DNA of 64,000 bases, from positions 67,997,106-68,061,105 of the forward strand of contig NW_023601104.1 in assembly GCF_014898055.3 (NCBI RefSeq). The letters are read 5' to 3'. Shown here in pieces: positions 37,328 to 47,920 of this stretch (position 1 is its first letter; each line of letters begins with the position of its first letter). The translations under genes were made by a program, and so were the position numbers. The notes below the pieces were generated by a model. It searched no databases. It was not told the origin of the DNA and saw only the letters and a program-made list of their open reading frames with translations. The stretch is from Talpa occidentalis (lineage: Eukaryota > Chordata > Mammalia > Eulipotyphla > Talpidae).

Positions 37328-38485
37328 GTAAGTCAGACTATTATAACCTGAGAGAGTTCACACTCTTTCCAGCCTGTGAACTACCTTCTGTAATATAAGG
37401 AGCTGGGACCAGAATTTTAGTTCAGCTAACAATGGTTTTATATTAAGACTTTCTAAATGAAAGAAGCATCATGTTGTGTAGAGAACTTAGTATGGGTTTT
37501 CAGGTATTAGATCTGAATTTATAGCCTACTCCTGCTTCTTACTTTCTTTGTATTCTGGTCAAGTTACTAAATTTTTCTGATCCTTACTTTTTTTATACAG
37601 CAAGAAATACAATAATGATGGTGATAATTTAGGATGACAACTGTCTTTCAAGACTGTTATGAAATTGACTATACAATGTGTGGAATCACTTGACACCTTT
37701 GATAAGCATTCTGTAATTGTTAATTTCTACCTTCCTATTCATTTATTCTTGTCTGCAATCATTTTATTATTATCATACCCCACTAGTCCCAGATGTCTTC
37801 CTTCTACCTCTCTTCTCCCATGTTCATGCACTCAGGCATTTTCTTCTCCTTGATATTCTCTGAACATACCAAAATACTCTTGCCTCATTCTCATTGCACT
37901 TGCTGTATCTTCCCACAGATACCCAGATGGCTTTTTCCCTTGTTCCCTAACAAAAGACCTTTTCCAGCCTTTCTGCACATTAATCACCTCATATTTATCT
38001 TTTTCTATTCCCATTACCCCAATGTATTTTTCTTCAGAGAACTTAGCATCCCCTGTGTCTGCATTGTAGAGTGTGGCTCAGTAAATATTGGAATAAATAA
38101 GTGAATGATATGAACATTCTTCTGTGATCTTTAACACAGCAGCTAGTCAAATGTAGGTATATGAGCTTGTTTTTCTAGAAATGGAGTCTGTGAACAGACT
38201 AGATAATTTTTGGATTTGATAAACATTTATTGTCTACTAGAGGTAAGGTATCCTAGACTTTTAAATTTATCTCTTATTGCGATTTCATCTCAGCCAAATG
38301 ATGGATTTCTTTTTTTCCCTTAGAAAAAGCATAGTTAAGCAAAGATTTTCAAATTGTGATGTCTTATTTATTTTAGAGATAATCCCCAAAAATTTAGGAA
38401 AGGCCTCAGTGTTAATGTCTTGACTCCTGTGTGCCTATGTTTGTAGGTTGTTCTGCTTCTAATAGCTTCTTTTTAATTCTCTCAG
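37328..38485 (+). other. DAAM1: Intron of 1.16 kb
   Basis: It carries a MIR-like stretch (about 37490-37650) and an L2-like 3' end (about 37800-38105). The rest is unremarkable, and no gene is seen. Confidence 0.8.
37800..38105 (+). mobile_element. L2 LINE 3' end, probable
   Basis: The C/T-rich text followed by TGTCTGCATTGTAGAGTGTG, GCTCAGTAAATATTGGAATA and AATAAGTGAATGA resembles the 3' end of L2. The ORFs at 37793-38104 and on the minus strand are chance readings of it. Limits are approximate. Confidence 0.5.
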
Positions 38486-38552
38486 GCATTTAGACTTTTT
38501 TGAAATGCTCCGAAATGAAGATGAACTAGAATTTGCCAAAAGATTTGAACTG
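38486..38552 (+). CDS. DAAM1: DAAM1 coding exon, residues ~330-352 (FH3)
   Basis: 67 nt: one base completes the split Arg codon, then 22 codons [20 protein letters not shown], ending in EL at phase 0. It is part of the dimerisation side of FH3. The acceptor is ATTCTCTCAG and the donor CTG|GTATGT. Confidence 0.98.
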
Positions 38553-38779
38553 GTATGTGTGCTCACAGTTAGTCTGATTTGACTCACTAGTGCATGGAAT
38601 TTCCCTGTGTGTGCGCTAGAGTAGACATGGACCAGTGTATCCTAAGAGCAAAACCAGAGTTCTGTTTTGCTACCTAAGTGGCAGGATTAGCTTCTGTTTG
38701 CCTTGGATTTGCTTATCTTGCATTTTGGGAACTGAGGACCTCAGGCATTTTACTTAGATATCTTTTTCATATAAAACAG

Positions 38780-38897
38780 GTTCACATAGACACAAAAAGT
38801 GCGACTCAGATGTTTGAGCTGACCAGGAAGAGGCTGACTCACAGTGAAGCTTACCCTCACTTCATGTCCATCCTGCACCACTGCCTCCAAATGCCTT
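38780..38897 (+). CDS. DAAM1: DAAM1 coding exon, residues ~353-391 (FH3)
   Basis: 118 nt, beginning in phase 0 with [20 protein letters not shown] and ending LHHCLQMP plus one base of the next codon (Tyr, completed at 39293). The acceptor ATAAAACAG is short of pyrimidines and weak; the donor CTT|GTGAGT is good at +4 to +6. The 38678-38926 ORF is this exon read through both borders. Confidence 0.97.
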
Positions 38898-39292
38898 GTG
38901 AGTGTGTTTGTGACTTACATATGTGATTTTGAATGTTTAAACATTGTGCACAGGGCTCTGTCTTAAGAACAGTGCTTTTAGTTTGGGTGCACACCAAGGG
39001 CTCCAGATTTTAGGGGTATTTGAAGTTCTCAAAATGAAATCAATTCCAACTTACTTTGTTTCAAAAAAGATATATGCCTTACAACACAGTTAGAAAGGGA
39101 TAGTAGACGGTACCTCGCAATCAAATAATAGATCATTGCATGTCAGGATTTCAGAAACTTCGGGGAGCTTTGGTACAGATGGTGTAAACATTTCTCTGGC
39201 TTTCTGACTCTGGAGGGTGGTCACTACTGAAAAATACTGTCTTAGTTTAGAAACAATTTAAAGTTTTATTTCTACCATTCTTTTCTTTCTAG
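38898..39292 (+). other. DAAM1: Intron of 395 bp
   Basis: Unique AT-rich sequence with no repeat or gene recognised. Confidence 0.85.
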
Positions 39293-39431
39293 ACAAGAGA
39301 AGTGGCAACACTGTTCAGTACTGGCTGCTGCTAGATAGGATTATACAGCAAATAGTTATCCAAAATGACAAAGGACAGGACCCTGACTCCACACCTTTGG
39401 AAAATTTTAATATTAAGAATGTCGTACGAAT
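39293..39431 (+). CDS. DAAM1: DAAM1 coding exon, residues ~392-438 (end of FH3)
   Basis: 139 nt: two bases finish the Tyr codon, then [20 protein letters not shown] and on to NFNIKNVVR, ending in AT of a Met codon completed at 39715. It closes the FH3 region. The acceptor is TTTTCTTTCTAG and the donor AAT|GTAAGT, which has a strong +3 to +6. Confidence 0.98.
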
Positions 39432-39714
39432 GTAAGTTTATTTTTATTTTACAGTCTATGAGAAGATAGTGACAATGTTGTTTATTTTATCCTACTTCAG
39501 ATATGAGCTAGTAGAAGCTGAAATGTTCTAGCAATCAAATATGAGTTCCTGTATATACACATGTACTATATCTAAGAAACATCTGGGTTTAAATGGGTTT
39601 CAAGCATCCTGAGGGTATTCTCTACAGTAGATGATTTTTGTACATAGACAGCATGCATTTCGCAATGGGCTTTTATGTTTTTTTGTAATGAATGCTCCTT
39701 TAACTATCATACAG

Positions 39715-39773
39715 GTTGGTTAATGAAAATGAAGTTAAGCAGTGGAAAGAACAAGCAGAAAAAATGAGAAAAG
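39715..39773 (+). CDS. DAAM1: DAAM1 coding exon, residues ~438-457 (start of the coiled coil)
   Basis: 59 nt: one base completes Met, then LVNENEVKQWKEQAEKMRK and the first base of a Glu codon finished at 42943. The heptad-like charged sequence begins the coiled coil between the regulatory half and FH1. The acceptor is TATCATACAG and the donor AAG|GTAAAC. Confidence 0.97.
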
Positions 39774-40954
39774 GTAAACAATGAGACTCTGACAAGACCA
39801 TGTTGCTGGTTATTAGGCAACTCTGTACATATAAGGAATTTGCATTGATAATTTTTATTGACTTCAGTGCATCAAGTAGCCTTCTTTTTCCATGTCTTAG
39901 AGCATTTTTCACTGGTTTTTCCTGACTCAGGTTATGTTAGTTGTCATGCTAATTCCCAAATATTTTATCCTTGTACTTTAATCATGCAATTTTTTTGGAA
40001 AAACTGTCATTTGCAATTTAATATTGAATTAAATGAATTCAAATTTTCATCTCAACCCTTCATCACTCCCACTCTTTAAATGACAGTGAATTTTAAGAAC
40101 TCTGATATGAGATACCAGCAATTGCCCAAAATTTTAGGCAGTTTAGTTTCAGCTGCCTAATTCACCACGTGATCTTAATTTGGCATCACTTCTAAAAAGG
40201 GAAATCATACAGAAAAAAATGACTGATCACTGTAGGCATATGTGCTATGAAACACTAACAGACCAGCAATTGGTAGATATTTCAATATGTCTTTTATGTT
40301 AATATGCAGCATTAATTCGTAAGAGGATCATTTGTGTCCATCACTCTGCTGGCTACTCACAGAATGGATATAACTCTCTTATTTCAGAATATTAGCAAAT
40401 TACAGTTGGCCCTTTGAGAAAATAATCATATCCCCGACCACTATTCTTTCACTGTGTTGGTCAACTGGCTTCCATTTTCTTGTCCAAGTTATTCAGTCAC
40501 AGCCAGTGAAATACAACAGCACTTGCTTTGTTATTTAGCATGTTGAAAGCAAGGTCCAAGAGATCTGAAACATTTCCTGTCCTCTCTCACATTTGTCCTT
40601 TTCCATTGAGCAGAAAAGCGGGGTGCCACTGGTAGTAGAAACTATCAAATGAGAAGTACAAATAGGTTATCCTCATGGAAATTCAGATTACACTCAAATA
40701 AAAATAAATGAGGATGGGCATACATTTTTATAAATAAATACCATAAACTGCTGTAGAAAGAATAGACACACTGACTAGAAGGGTAAAAAGAGATCATACC
40801 AAAGAGAAAACCATCAACGAGTGGCAATTAAGGGAAGCACTCAAAAACCTGGAGAATGACGTGCGCACGTTGAGGAGAGTACTTGGGATGTAAGTTTTAG
40901 GATTGTTCAGTCGGTGAATACTTATTGAAGCCTTACCGTGTCAGGCACTGTACT

Positions 40955-41155
40955 AGAAGCTGTGGGCCTGAGCCTGAATTCTGCCCCTTACTGACTGGGT
41001 AGGTAAGCTAAGTCGTGTCCTTTTCTCCTCACTTCTGTAAAGTGAAGATTAAACCTAACTTACAGGGTTGCTGTGAAGATTAAATGACAAAACAAATAAA
41101 GGACTTTAATATAGTGCCTGGAATGTTCAGGTTGCACAATATATGATAGCAACTA
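40955..41155 (+). mobile_element. MIR SINE relic
   Basis: The order CCTGAATTCTGCCCCTTACT, TTACAGGGTTGCTGTGAAGA, TTAAATGACAAAACAAATAA and TATAGTGCCTGGAATGTTCA follows MIR in sense orientation. A shorter reverse MIR-like piece (TACTTATTGAAGCC...CAGGCACTGTACTAG) precedes it at 40917-40962. Confidence 0.65.
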
Positions 41156-41499
41156 TGGTAGGATTAGGCAGCTATGGTGATACAAGAAGTAATGGCCAAA
41201 GTCAGGCTGGAACTGGGTGGTTTACAGTGAGGTCGTAGGTACAAAGTAAAAGAAGAGATGTTACAGGTAAAATTAATTCTTTCCTGGAAGCTTCAAGAAG
41301 CAAAGTTGTATTTAAGAGAGTATTTGTTGATTAATTCCAAGAGTGGAAGGAGTAAGGAGACAGGAAGTCCTTGGATCTGAAAGGTGGAGAATATTTGGAG
41401 AGAATTCTCTTTAGTGTAACACAGCTAGTTAATGTTCAATAAGAGCTTAGTGAATGGGTAATAAATGGAAATCATTTGTGAAGAGACTCTTTAGGCTGG

Positions 41500-41670
41500 G
41501 GCTTCACAAAGGTGGCATTACATCAGAATCATCTAAGGAGTGTTCAGAAATCACAGATTCCTAAGCCCTGCCCTGCCCATACAGCATAGATCCCTTGGAA
41601 TAGGATGTGGAGATCTTGAAATGTTAAATTTCTCAAGTGGTTCTAGAGCGTGGCCAGATTTGTCAATTCT
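41500..41670 (+). mobile_element. MER5-like hAT DNA transposon relic
   Basis: CATTACATCAGAATCATCTA, AATCACAGATTCCTAAGCCC and a CAAGTGGTTCTAG end resemble the MER5-type consensus. It is diverged and the boundaries are estimates. Confidence 0.45.
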
Positions 41671-41857
41671 TAAAATTGCCAATCAGAATGAAATGGAGAT
41701 AGAAGAAGGAAGATGTGGGAGACAGTGAGGTTTTTCATGTGTCTCTGAAGAAGTCAGGGAAGCCTTCCACAGAGTAGAAGTGAGTTAAAGGTTATCTTAA
41801 CTGAAGCCTGGTAAAGGTCCAAAAATTTTCATAGCTTGAATCCTTCTCTGTAAACTA

Positions 41858-41933
41858 TTGGGCTGTCAGAAAAGTCCTGATGTATTTTTGCTTGAAAAAC
41901 AGAAAAAAAGTCATGACTTTTCTGACAACCCAA
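41858..41933. mobile_element. Mariner-like miniature inverted-repeat element (76 bp)
   Basis: The ends TTGGGCTGTCAGAAAAGTC and, at the right, GACTTTTCTGACAACCCAA are reverse complements with one mismatch over 19 bases. TA dinucleotides flank both sides (41856-41857 and 41934-41935), as expected of Tc1/mariner insertion. It is of MADE1-like size but its end sequence differs from MADE1 as I remember it. No coding capacity. Confidence 0.8.
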
Positions 41934-42942
41934 TATATTTTGGAGGACTCAGAAGAGAAAATGTAAGGTAAAGAAAAAGCAAGAATTTAAATGTGTTATC
42001 AAATTCAGATATAGAGACCAACTCTACTGCTCTGTCCCAGCAGACCCTCTCTCTTGTGAGTTTGTTGTTATAAAAGAATCAGAATTGGGGCCAAGTATTG
42101 GCAATAAAAACCTGCAGCCTAAACTTCATTAGTTCTCTTTCCCAAAGCCCATCACTCCTGTCAGCAGGTTTTTTGGCAATGTAAATAAACAGTATGCTAA
42201 ACTGGCTGCCTTGTTCCATGATAGCTGTATTGGGAAGTCAGTAAAATTACAGCTGAAAGCTAATATTTTTCCCCCCTGTTATGGTGACTCTCATGCTCAG
42301 CCAGTAACTACTGCCCTTAAGATATTTAATGTTGAGATGATAACATTTGCTTTCACAAGTTTTATAAATTGTTAGCTGGAAGCATAAAATACTCCAGGCC
42401 CAACAGCCTTCTGAGGGGAAATGGGAGAAATGACTCCTCGTTGGGCAGACACTGTGTCTGGCAGCAACATTCCCTCAGAGGGCAAGATCCTTCCTTCCAG
42501 CCCTTCTGCTTGTCAGACGTGAGCCAGCAAACCTGCCCAGTGAAACCCTCGCTTCCCTCAGACTGGTATCTAATTTACAAAAAGAGACCCTTTCAAATTC
42601 CTTTCCCCAGCCTGGCTCCAAGACCCTTTCTTTGACAGGATTCTGAATTCAATCCCAAACAAGCACCATTCTCTCCACCAATGGCCACTCACACACTTGT
42701 GTTCCATCGTTAGCCCTGTGACTCTGGGGATTCTTCAGTCTTTTAAATGTCAGTACGGTGGTTCATTTGAAGCCCCCTCTAAGCATGACCACCTTTGAGC
42801 CCTTAAGTCTCCCTTTGATGGACGAGAGGAGCAATACTTCATAAAGACCCTCATGGTCACCCTTGGTCAGTGTCCTTAGTAGAGAGAATGTTCCAGCACT
42901 AAAGAGTGCCCCGTCTTTACATCCCCTTATTTTCATGTTCAG

Positions 42943-43130
42943 AGCACAATGAGTTACAGCAGAAATTGGAAAAGAAAGAGCGAGAGTGTGATGCCAAGAC
43001 CCAAGAGAAAGAGGAGATGATGCAGACCTTAAACAAGATGAAAGAGAAGCTTGAAAAGGAGACCACCGAGCATAAGCAAGTCAAGCAGCAGGTGGCGGAT
43101 CTCACGGCACAGCTCCACGAGCTCAACAGG
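42943..43130 (+). CDS. DAAM1: DAAM1 coding exon, residues ~458-520 (coiled coil)
   Basis: 188 nt: two bases complete Glu, then 62 codons running [20 protein letters not shown] to [10 protein letters not shown], phase 0 at the end. Long runs of Glu, Lys and Gln with hydrophobic heptads make the coiled coil that precedes FH1. The acceptor is TTCATGTTCAG and the donor AGG|GTGAGA. The ORF reading on to 43358 is intron read-through. Confidence 0.98.
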
Positions 43131-43658
43131 GTGAGAGCTGTGGGCCGCACAGGGTCTTCTGTTCCGGGCTGCTGCCGAGGCCTCACTTCGCCCGGAGCTC
43201 CCCATCCTCAAGCAGATAATTTCTGCCTGTGGATAGAAAGCCTGACAGCCTTGATTTATCACAGTGGATGTGACATTTGCTCACTCTGCTTACCAGTCAG
43301 GTTGGGCAGCAGAGACAGGTTTATTTTTTTTCTTTTTTGGAGGGAGAGGATTTCTTAAACACAAAGCCTCCAACAAGGAAAATCACATTAGCTTCTAAAA
43401 TGAACTGATCTCATGAAAAAAAAACTGTGCAATGGGTCCAGGAAGTGAGAGACATGTGAGCGCATTGCAGATGAGCACTAGACTGTTGAAGGGCTGACCA
43501 GAGAGAGCCCATGGAGGCCTGTAAGAGTCCATTGACCTCACTGCCCCTTTTCATTCTCAGAAGTGTGGGTTTTCTTTATAATGCACATTTGAAGCAAAGT
43601 TTCAGACTCTCAAAAACATCCCATGTCTTGACTTCTTCCACTGGTTTTGTCTTTTCAG
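43131..43658 (+). other. DAAM1: Intron of 528 bp
   Basis: GC-moderate unique sequence. The ORFs that cross into it from either exon are read-through. No repeat is recognised. Confidence 0.85.
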
Positions 43659-43958
43659 AGGGCCATCAGTGCCTCAGTCCCTGGTGGACCCTCGCCTGGA
43701 GCCCCAGGGGGGCCCTTTCCTTCCTCTGCACCTGGGTCTCTCCTTCCTCCCCCTCCACCACCACTTTTGGCCGGTGGAATGCTGCCCCCTCCACCACCTC
43801 CACTCCCTCCTGGTGGCCCTCCTCCTCCCCCGGGGCCACCTCCATTAGGGGGATTCATGCCACCCCCTGGCGCTCCAATGGGCCTGGCACTCAAGAAGAA
43901 AAACATCCCTCAGCCCACAAATGCCCTGAAATCCTTCAACTGGTGCAAGCTGCCTGAG
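43659..43958 (+). CDS. DAAM1: DAAM1 coding exon, residues ~521-620 (FH1 and start of FH2)
   Basis: Exactly 100 codons, phase 0 on both sides. Residues 1-75 or so are the FH1 domain: proline runs of 6, 6, 5 and 3 separated by Gly, Leu and Met (for example [17 protein letters not shown]), which bind profilin-actin and SH3/WW partners. After [10 protein letters not shown] comes the FH2 start, [13 protein letters not shown], whose Trp belongs to the FH2 lasso that clasps the partner subunit. The acceptor TGTCTTTTCAG and donor GAG|GTAAGC are good. This is the exon that differs most from human DAAM1 as I remember it, mostly conservatively. The Gly-rich minus-strand ORF and the frame-shifted 43511-43957 ORF are shadows of it. 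Confidence 0.98.
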
Positions 43959-44265
43959 GTAAGCTATTTGTTCCAGTTTTCCCTCTAATGGGTAGCATTA
44001 GTGGCTCAGCACGCTGTCACCGAGAGGGGAAGCAGCCTGGCTGTTAAATGATTTCATTTTCTAGTGTGAACTCAGGGTTCCCACTAACTCAGATATTTAA
44101 GTAATAAAACTTCTGAAATTAATGACACGTTGTTTGAAACCAGCTCACTTGGCGCATCTGGTAGAGTGAAAAATTGGGGATAACAGCATGTTAAAAAAAA
44201 TAATCACGTCTGTTCTTTTAGTGTATAACTATAAACTACAGCACTTATTAACTTCATGTTTGCAG
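43959..44265 (+). other. DAAM1: Intron of 307 bp
   Basis: Short unique intron with no repeat or gene recognised. Confidence 0.85.
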
Positions 44266-44373
44266 AACAAACTGGAAGGAACAGTATGGACCGAGATTGA
44301 TGATACAAAAGTCTTCAAAATTCTAGATCTTGAAGACCTGGAAAGAACTTTCTCTGCTTACCAAAGACAGCAG
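44266..44373 (+). CDS. DAAM1: DAAM1 coding exon, residues ~621-656 (FH2 lasso/linker)
   Basis: Thirty-six codons, phase 0 on both sides: NKLEGTVWTEIDDTKVFKIL and on to FSAYQRQQ. It continues the FH2 N-terminal lasso and leads into the flexible linker that ties the two halves of the donut-shaped FH2 dimer. The acceptor is CATGTTTGCAG. The donor CAG|GTAACA is weak at +5 and +6. It is followed by 6.9 kb of intron and then the microexon. Confidence 0.98.
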
Positions 44374-44540
44374 GTAACAGCATGTGGTACAGAGGCCAAG
44401 AAGTAAAAAAAATTGTGTCCTGTGCATGATCCCTGGGCCATCTGCCATAACCTTGAGGTTTTAGTTGTCGGCTCCTTGGTACCCTGGTATCCTCTTGCAA
44501 AGCAGCATGTTATGTGTCCACATGTGTGTCCAAGTACCTG

Positions 44541-44600
44541 TGAGAGAGAGAGAGAGACAGAGAGAGAGTGTGTGTGAAAGAGAGAGAAAGAGAGATGGAG
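44541..44600 (+). repeat. (GA)n-rich tract
   Basis: Repeated GAGA with GTGTGTGT inside, purine-rich on the sense strand, about 170 bp after the donor of the 44266 exon. Low-complexity; ORFs through it on both strands are artefacts. Confidence 0.9.
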
Positions 44601-45174
44601 AAAAGTATGCAAGCTCTTTGAGAGCTTCATGCCATCTCCATTGTTGAAAGGAGTTCTGTGTATTATCATTGTGGTTGGTCAAAATGGGTCACCAGGAGAA
44701 AAACACTAGTAGGAGAATCACCTAACTCATGACCTCACAGTGGTTTGTTTCTGAAGCCATTTTATTTTTTCTGACTTTTAGAAATACATGTTCATATATA
44801 TCAGCTGGTTATTGTCAGGAGTGAGCTGCTTTTTGAAATAGCTTGACCTTTAAAAGTAAGATGGGTAAATGGCAGCCAGGCCGGGGGAAGTTGTAACTGT
44901 GTGTCTTGAACATGATAGAGTTGAAAGTGGGTCTGGGAAGGCTGAGCAAGTGTGAGATGGCAGTGGTTCAAGTGGGATCAGAGAAGCTTCTGAAAAGCAA
45001 GCAAAGCTTTTGTGATCGCAGGGACAGCACTGGACACATGCTTGCTGGCTGCCCTGACAAGCCCTGGTCATGAGTGTGTGGTACCCCAAACTCCTGGAGG
45101 GCATCATGCTGGATGTTCTTCAGGGTAGAGCACAAGAGGTCACAGCAAGGTGACTCACTACAAATGTTTCAGAG

Positions 45175-45452
45175 TTGGGGCCTCCCTGGTGGCACAGGTG
45201 ATTGAGTGCTGTACTGTGAAGCTTTCCGCAGCCTCTGCAGTGCCAGTTAGATCCTAGCCAGCCGGTGAGAATCCCACATGGTACTGCAGACCTCTCCTGT
45301 CTCACCCGCTGCTCCCCTCAGCAGTGTATTTTGTCAGTCTGCCTGTTCTGTTCCCCGCTCTATCTCTGGTCAATCCTCTCACCCTCCCGCGCATCTGGCC
45401 TGTACCCTGGTTCTTGTATAAATAAATAACTCTTTTTTAAAAAACCAAAGAA
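45175..45452 (+). mobile_element. tRNA-derived T+ SINE, subfamily A
   Basis: The head GGGGCCTCCCTGGTGGCACAGG, the phrase TGAAGCTTTCCGCAGCCTC, GCTCCCCTCAGCAGTG and a tail AATAAATAACTCTTTTTTAAAA identify it. The target duplication is imperfect (CAAATGTTTCAGAG near 45161 against a similar ACATGTTTTAGAG near 45454). The minus-strand ORFs are its antisense. Confidence 0.88.
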
Positions 45453-46020
45453 AACATGTTTTAGAGCAAGGAGAGGTACTGTGGGCACCCAAGCAAAAGC
45501 CTGGGAAGGGAAAACTTGAGTCCCAGCGTGAGAAGGCAGGTTTTCAAGGCTGTCCTGGGGAGAGATATATGGAGAGAACAGAGTATGCCTTAAGCAGGAG
45601 CACAGAGATCCTGGGCATCTGTACAGGGGTTTTCCTTGGCTTGGTCTGGAGGCCCTCAACTCCCCCATGAATCATGCCGAGGGTGGAGCATCCTCAGAAG
45701 AGCAGCAGACTTCCTGGTCTGCTTGGGCTTGGCCCAGGTCCCTAGGAGTGTCTCAGAACAGAACTGCTGAGTGCTGAGGGGGATGATGGCCTGAAGATGG
45801 GGAAGAAGCAAAAGCTGAGAAGGTTTTTAATTTTCAAAATGGCCTCTAATGCATATGAAATTGAAAAGAAAAAAAAAAAGGCTATGTCTTTTAGACAGAA
45901 TATTTTTCAATTAAGAGGAAAATCTTCTCTGGTGCATTTTATGCTGTTTCAGTAAAGTACAAAAATGTAGGTGGTTGCCTCTCAGACCAGATTCATTCCT
46001 CATTGGCCATAGCTAGGGCA

Positions 46021-46133
46021 TCCTCTCTCTCCCTTCCTCCCTCCTCCACTCCCTTCTTACCTTCCTCCCTCTCTCCCTCCCTCTCTCTCACCCCTCTCCT
46101 CCCCCTCCCTGCATCCCTCCCCTCATCCTATTC
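46021..46133 (+). repeat. Pyrimidine-rich tract, (CCCTCC)n-like
   Basis: A stretch of about 110 bp made almost wholly of CCT, CTCC and CCCT units on the sense strand. Low-complexity, no coding value. Confidence 0.85.
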
Positions 46134-47631
46134 CCCTTTCAGAAGGTGTCCTCTGGGTCACGATACGAGCTCATAATACATTTTAGCAAATTCCTATTAG
46201 ATTCAAATAATCTGCTGACCTCATTTCATGTCCCATTAATTTCCCCCTTCAGTTTAGTCCTAATAACAGTCCATTCTGTTTGCCTAAGATGAAAATTTGG
46301 AAACTTGGAGAAGGTAAACTGAAGGAAGGGAAAACATCAGTTATTTCAAATGATGCTATTCAAGTCTGAACATGTGGCTTGCACTTATTACGAAGGCAGG
46401 TGGTTGAAAGACCCAAGTTTACAAGACTCATAATTAACTAGCTTTCAGCAGAAGGTGCAGAAGGATGCTGCCAAAATGCTCTGGGACAAATATGTGGACA
46501 GTTCTCAAGAGCTCTGGAACACAGGTTGCAGAAAGCCTAGCGATTGGGTAATTGTCTCTTAGCAACCAATCACTGTTTAAGTAATCAGTATTCATTCCAG
46601 TCAGGATAGCCGAGAACATTTCAGTTGTACTTAACAATAAGTAGACTGGTAAGTAGAGCCATTTGTGACATTTTTAGTAACATTTCCTGGAGAAAAAAAT
46701 TTCAACACACCTGTTCCGTTCAATTCAAGTATATTTCCCCTGTTGGTGCAAGAATTTGAGATGAGAATTTTTGAACTATAAATGTCATTTCCTAAATGAA
46801 GGTAATTTGAGGCATTTTATTAAATTTACTAACTGTGGAGAGACAGAAAATTGAAAGATATCCACGTTCTAGTAGGAATATATAGGAAGGGGTGAATGAA
46901 ACACAGCACCTGTCATTGAATGTCCCCTAGTTTTGTAACTAATCATGGCATCACAAACCTACGCTGTTTCATTTTAGAGTTGGCACTGCATTACCTAATT
47001 ATCATCACTCTTACACTGATCTCCTTTCCACTCCCAAATGAATATGGGGAACCTACTTTTCCTACAGTATTCACTCTTTCTATCCTCTAGTTATAAAGCC
47101 CTGGTTAAAGTCTCTAGACTTTGGTCAGTTGTTTGATCATGTAAATATTTCAGAGGGGTAAAGGAGCACACAAATACCATTATCTCTGTGCATACAACAG
47201 GAACACTACACAGAGTAAGATCTTGAAAAAGAACTCAAGTGTCAGACTTGTATAATTTAGGTGAACACTGATTAGTTACCCTAGGAGAGGTATTTTATAT
47301 AAATATATGTATACACGCATACTCAAGATATGCCCCCATTGATTTGAGAAATTTACCATTAAAATCAGAACAGACATATGCTGTCTGCTTTGTGTTTAAA
47401 GGATTCCAAAGACTGTAAATGTATTGAGCTGTTGTTGCTCAGGCTCACAATTCAACTTATGATATAAAAGCAGAGATGAGAAAAACCCATAAATAGCCAT
47501 AATTTTAACTAAAAGATACTAAATAAATAATCAATGTTAAGTATCTGTTAACATTTTTGGTGTTGAATATGATATGCCCAGTTTCTAATCTTATCAGTCC
47601 TAAAATTTAATTCTTAAGAAGTTAGTATATT

Positions 47632-47920
47632 GGGCCTCCCTGGTGGTGCAGCGGTTGAGCGCTGGGCTGCAAAGCTGCCCAAAGCCTCTGCAGTGCCAGT
47701 TTGATCCCCGGCTGCCAGGCGAGGGACCCACATGGCACGCAGACCTCTCCTGCCGCCCGCTGCTCCCCTCAGCAGTGTATTTCGTCAGTCTGCCTGCTCT
47801 GTTCTCCACTCTAACTCTGGTGAATTCTCTCACCTTCCCGCGCTTCTGACTATACCCAGTGCTTGTATAAATAAATAAATAAATCTTTAAAAAAAAAAAA
47901 AACTGTAAAAAAAAAAAAAA
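47632..47920 (+). mobile_element. tRNA-derived T+ SINE, subfamily B, long A tail
   Basis: The head GGGCCTCCCTGGTGGTGCAG and the wording GCGCTGGGCTGCAAAGCTG place it in subfamily B. The tail reads AAATAAATAAATCTTT followed by two A runs separated by CTGT. The flanking duplicate GTTAGTATATT (47621-47631) is matched by GTTAGTGTATT (47921-47931). The long A tail and limited divergence suggest a relatively recent insertion. Confidence 0.9.

Larger units (their letters stand above)
39774..42942 (+). other. DAAM1: Intron of 3.2 kb
   Basis: It holds a MIR pair around 40905-41155, a MER5-like relic at 41500-41670 and a mariner-like miniature element at 41858-41933. No gene is seen. 42000-42940 shows nothing I can name. 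Confidence 0.85.

Noticed and set aside
42906..43358. 150-codon ORF as a separate coiled-coil protein
   Set aside because: Only 42943-43130 is coding; both ends run into intron across good splice sites.
43655..43906. Glycine-rich minus-strand ORF
   Set aside because: It is the antisense of the CCN proline codons of FH1.
43511..43957. 148-codon ORF rich in Ser, Pro and Trp
   Set aside because: It is a shifted-frame reading of the FH1 exon and preceding intron; the proline-rich frame starting at 43659 is the real one.
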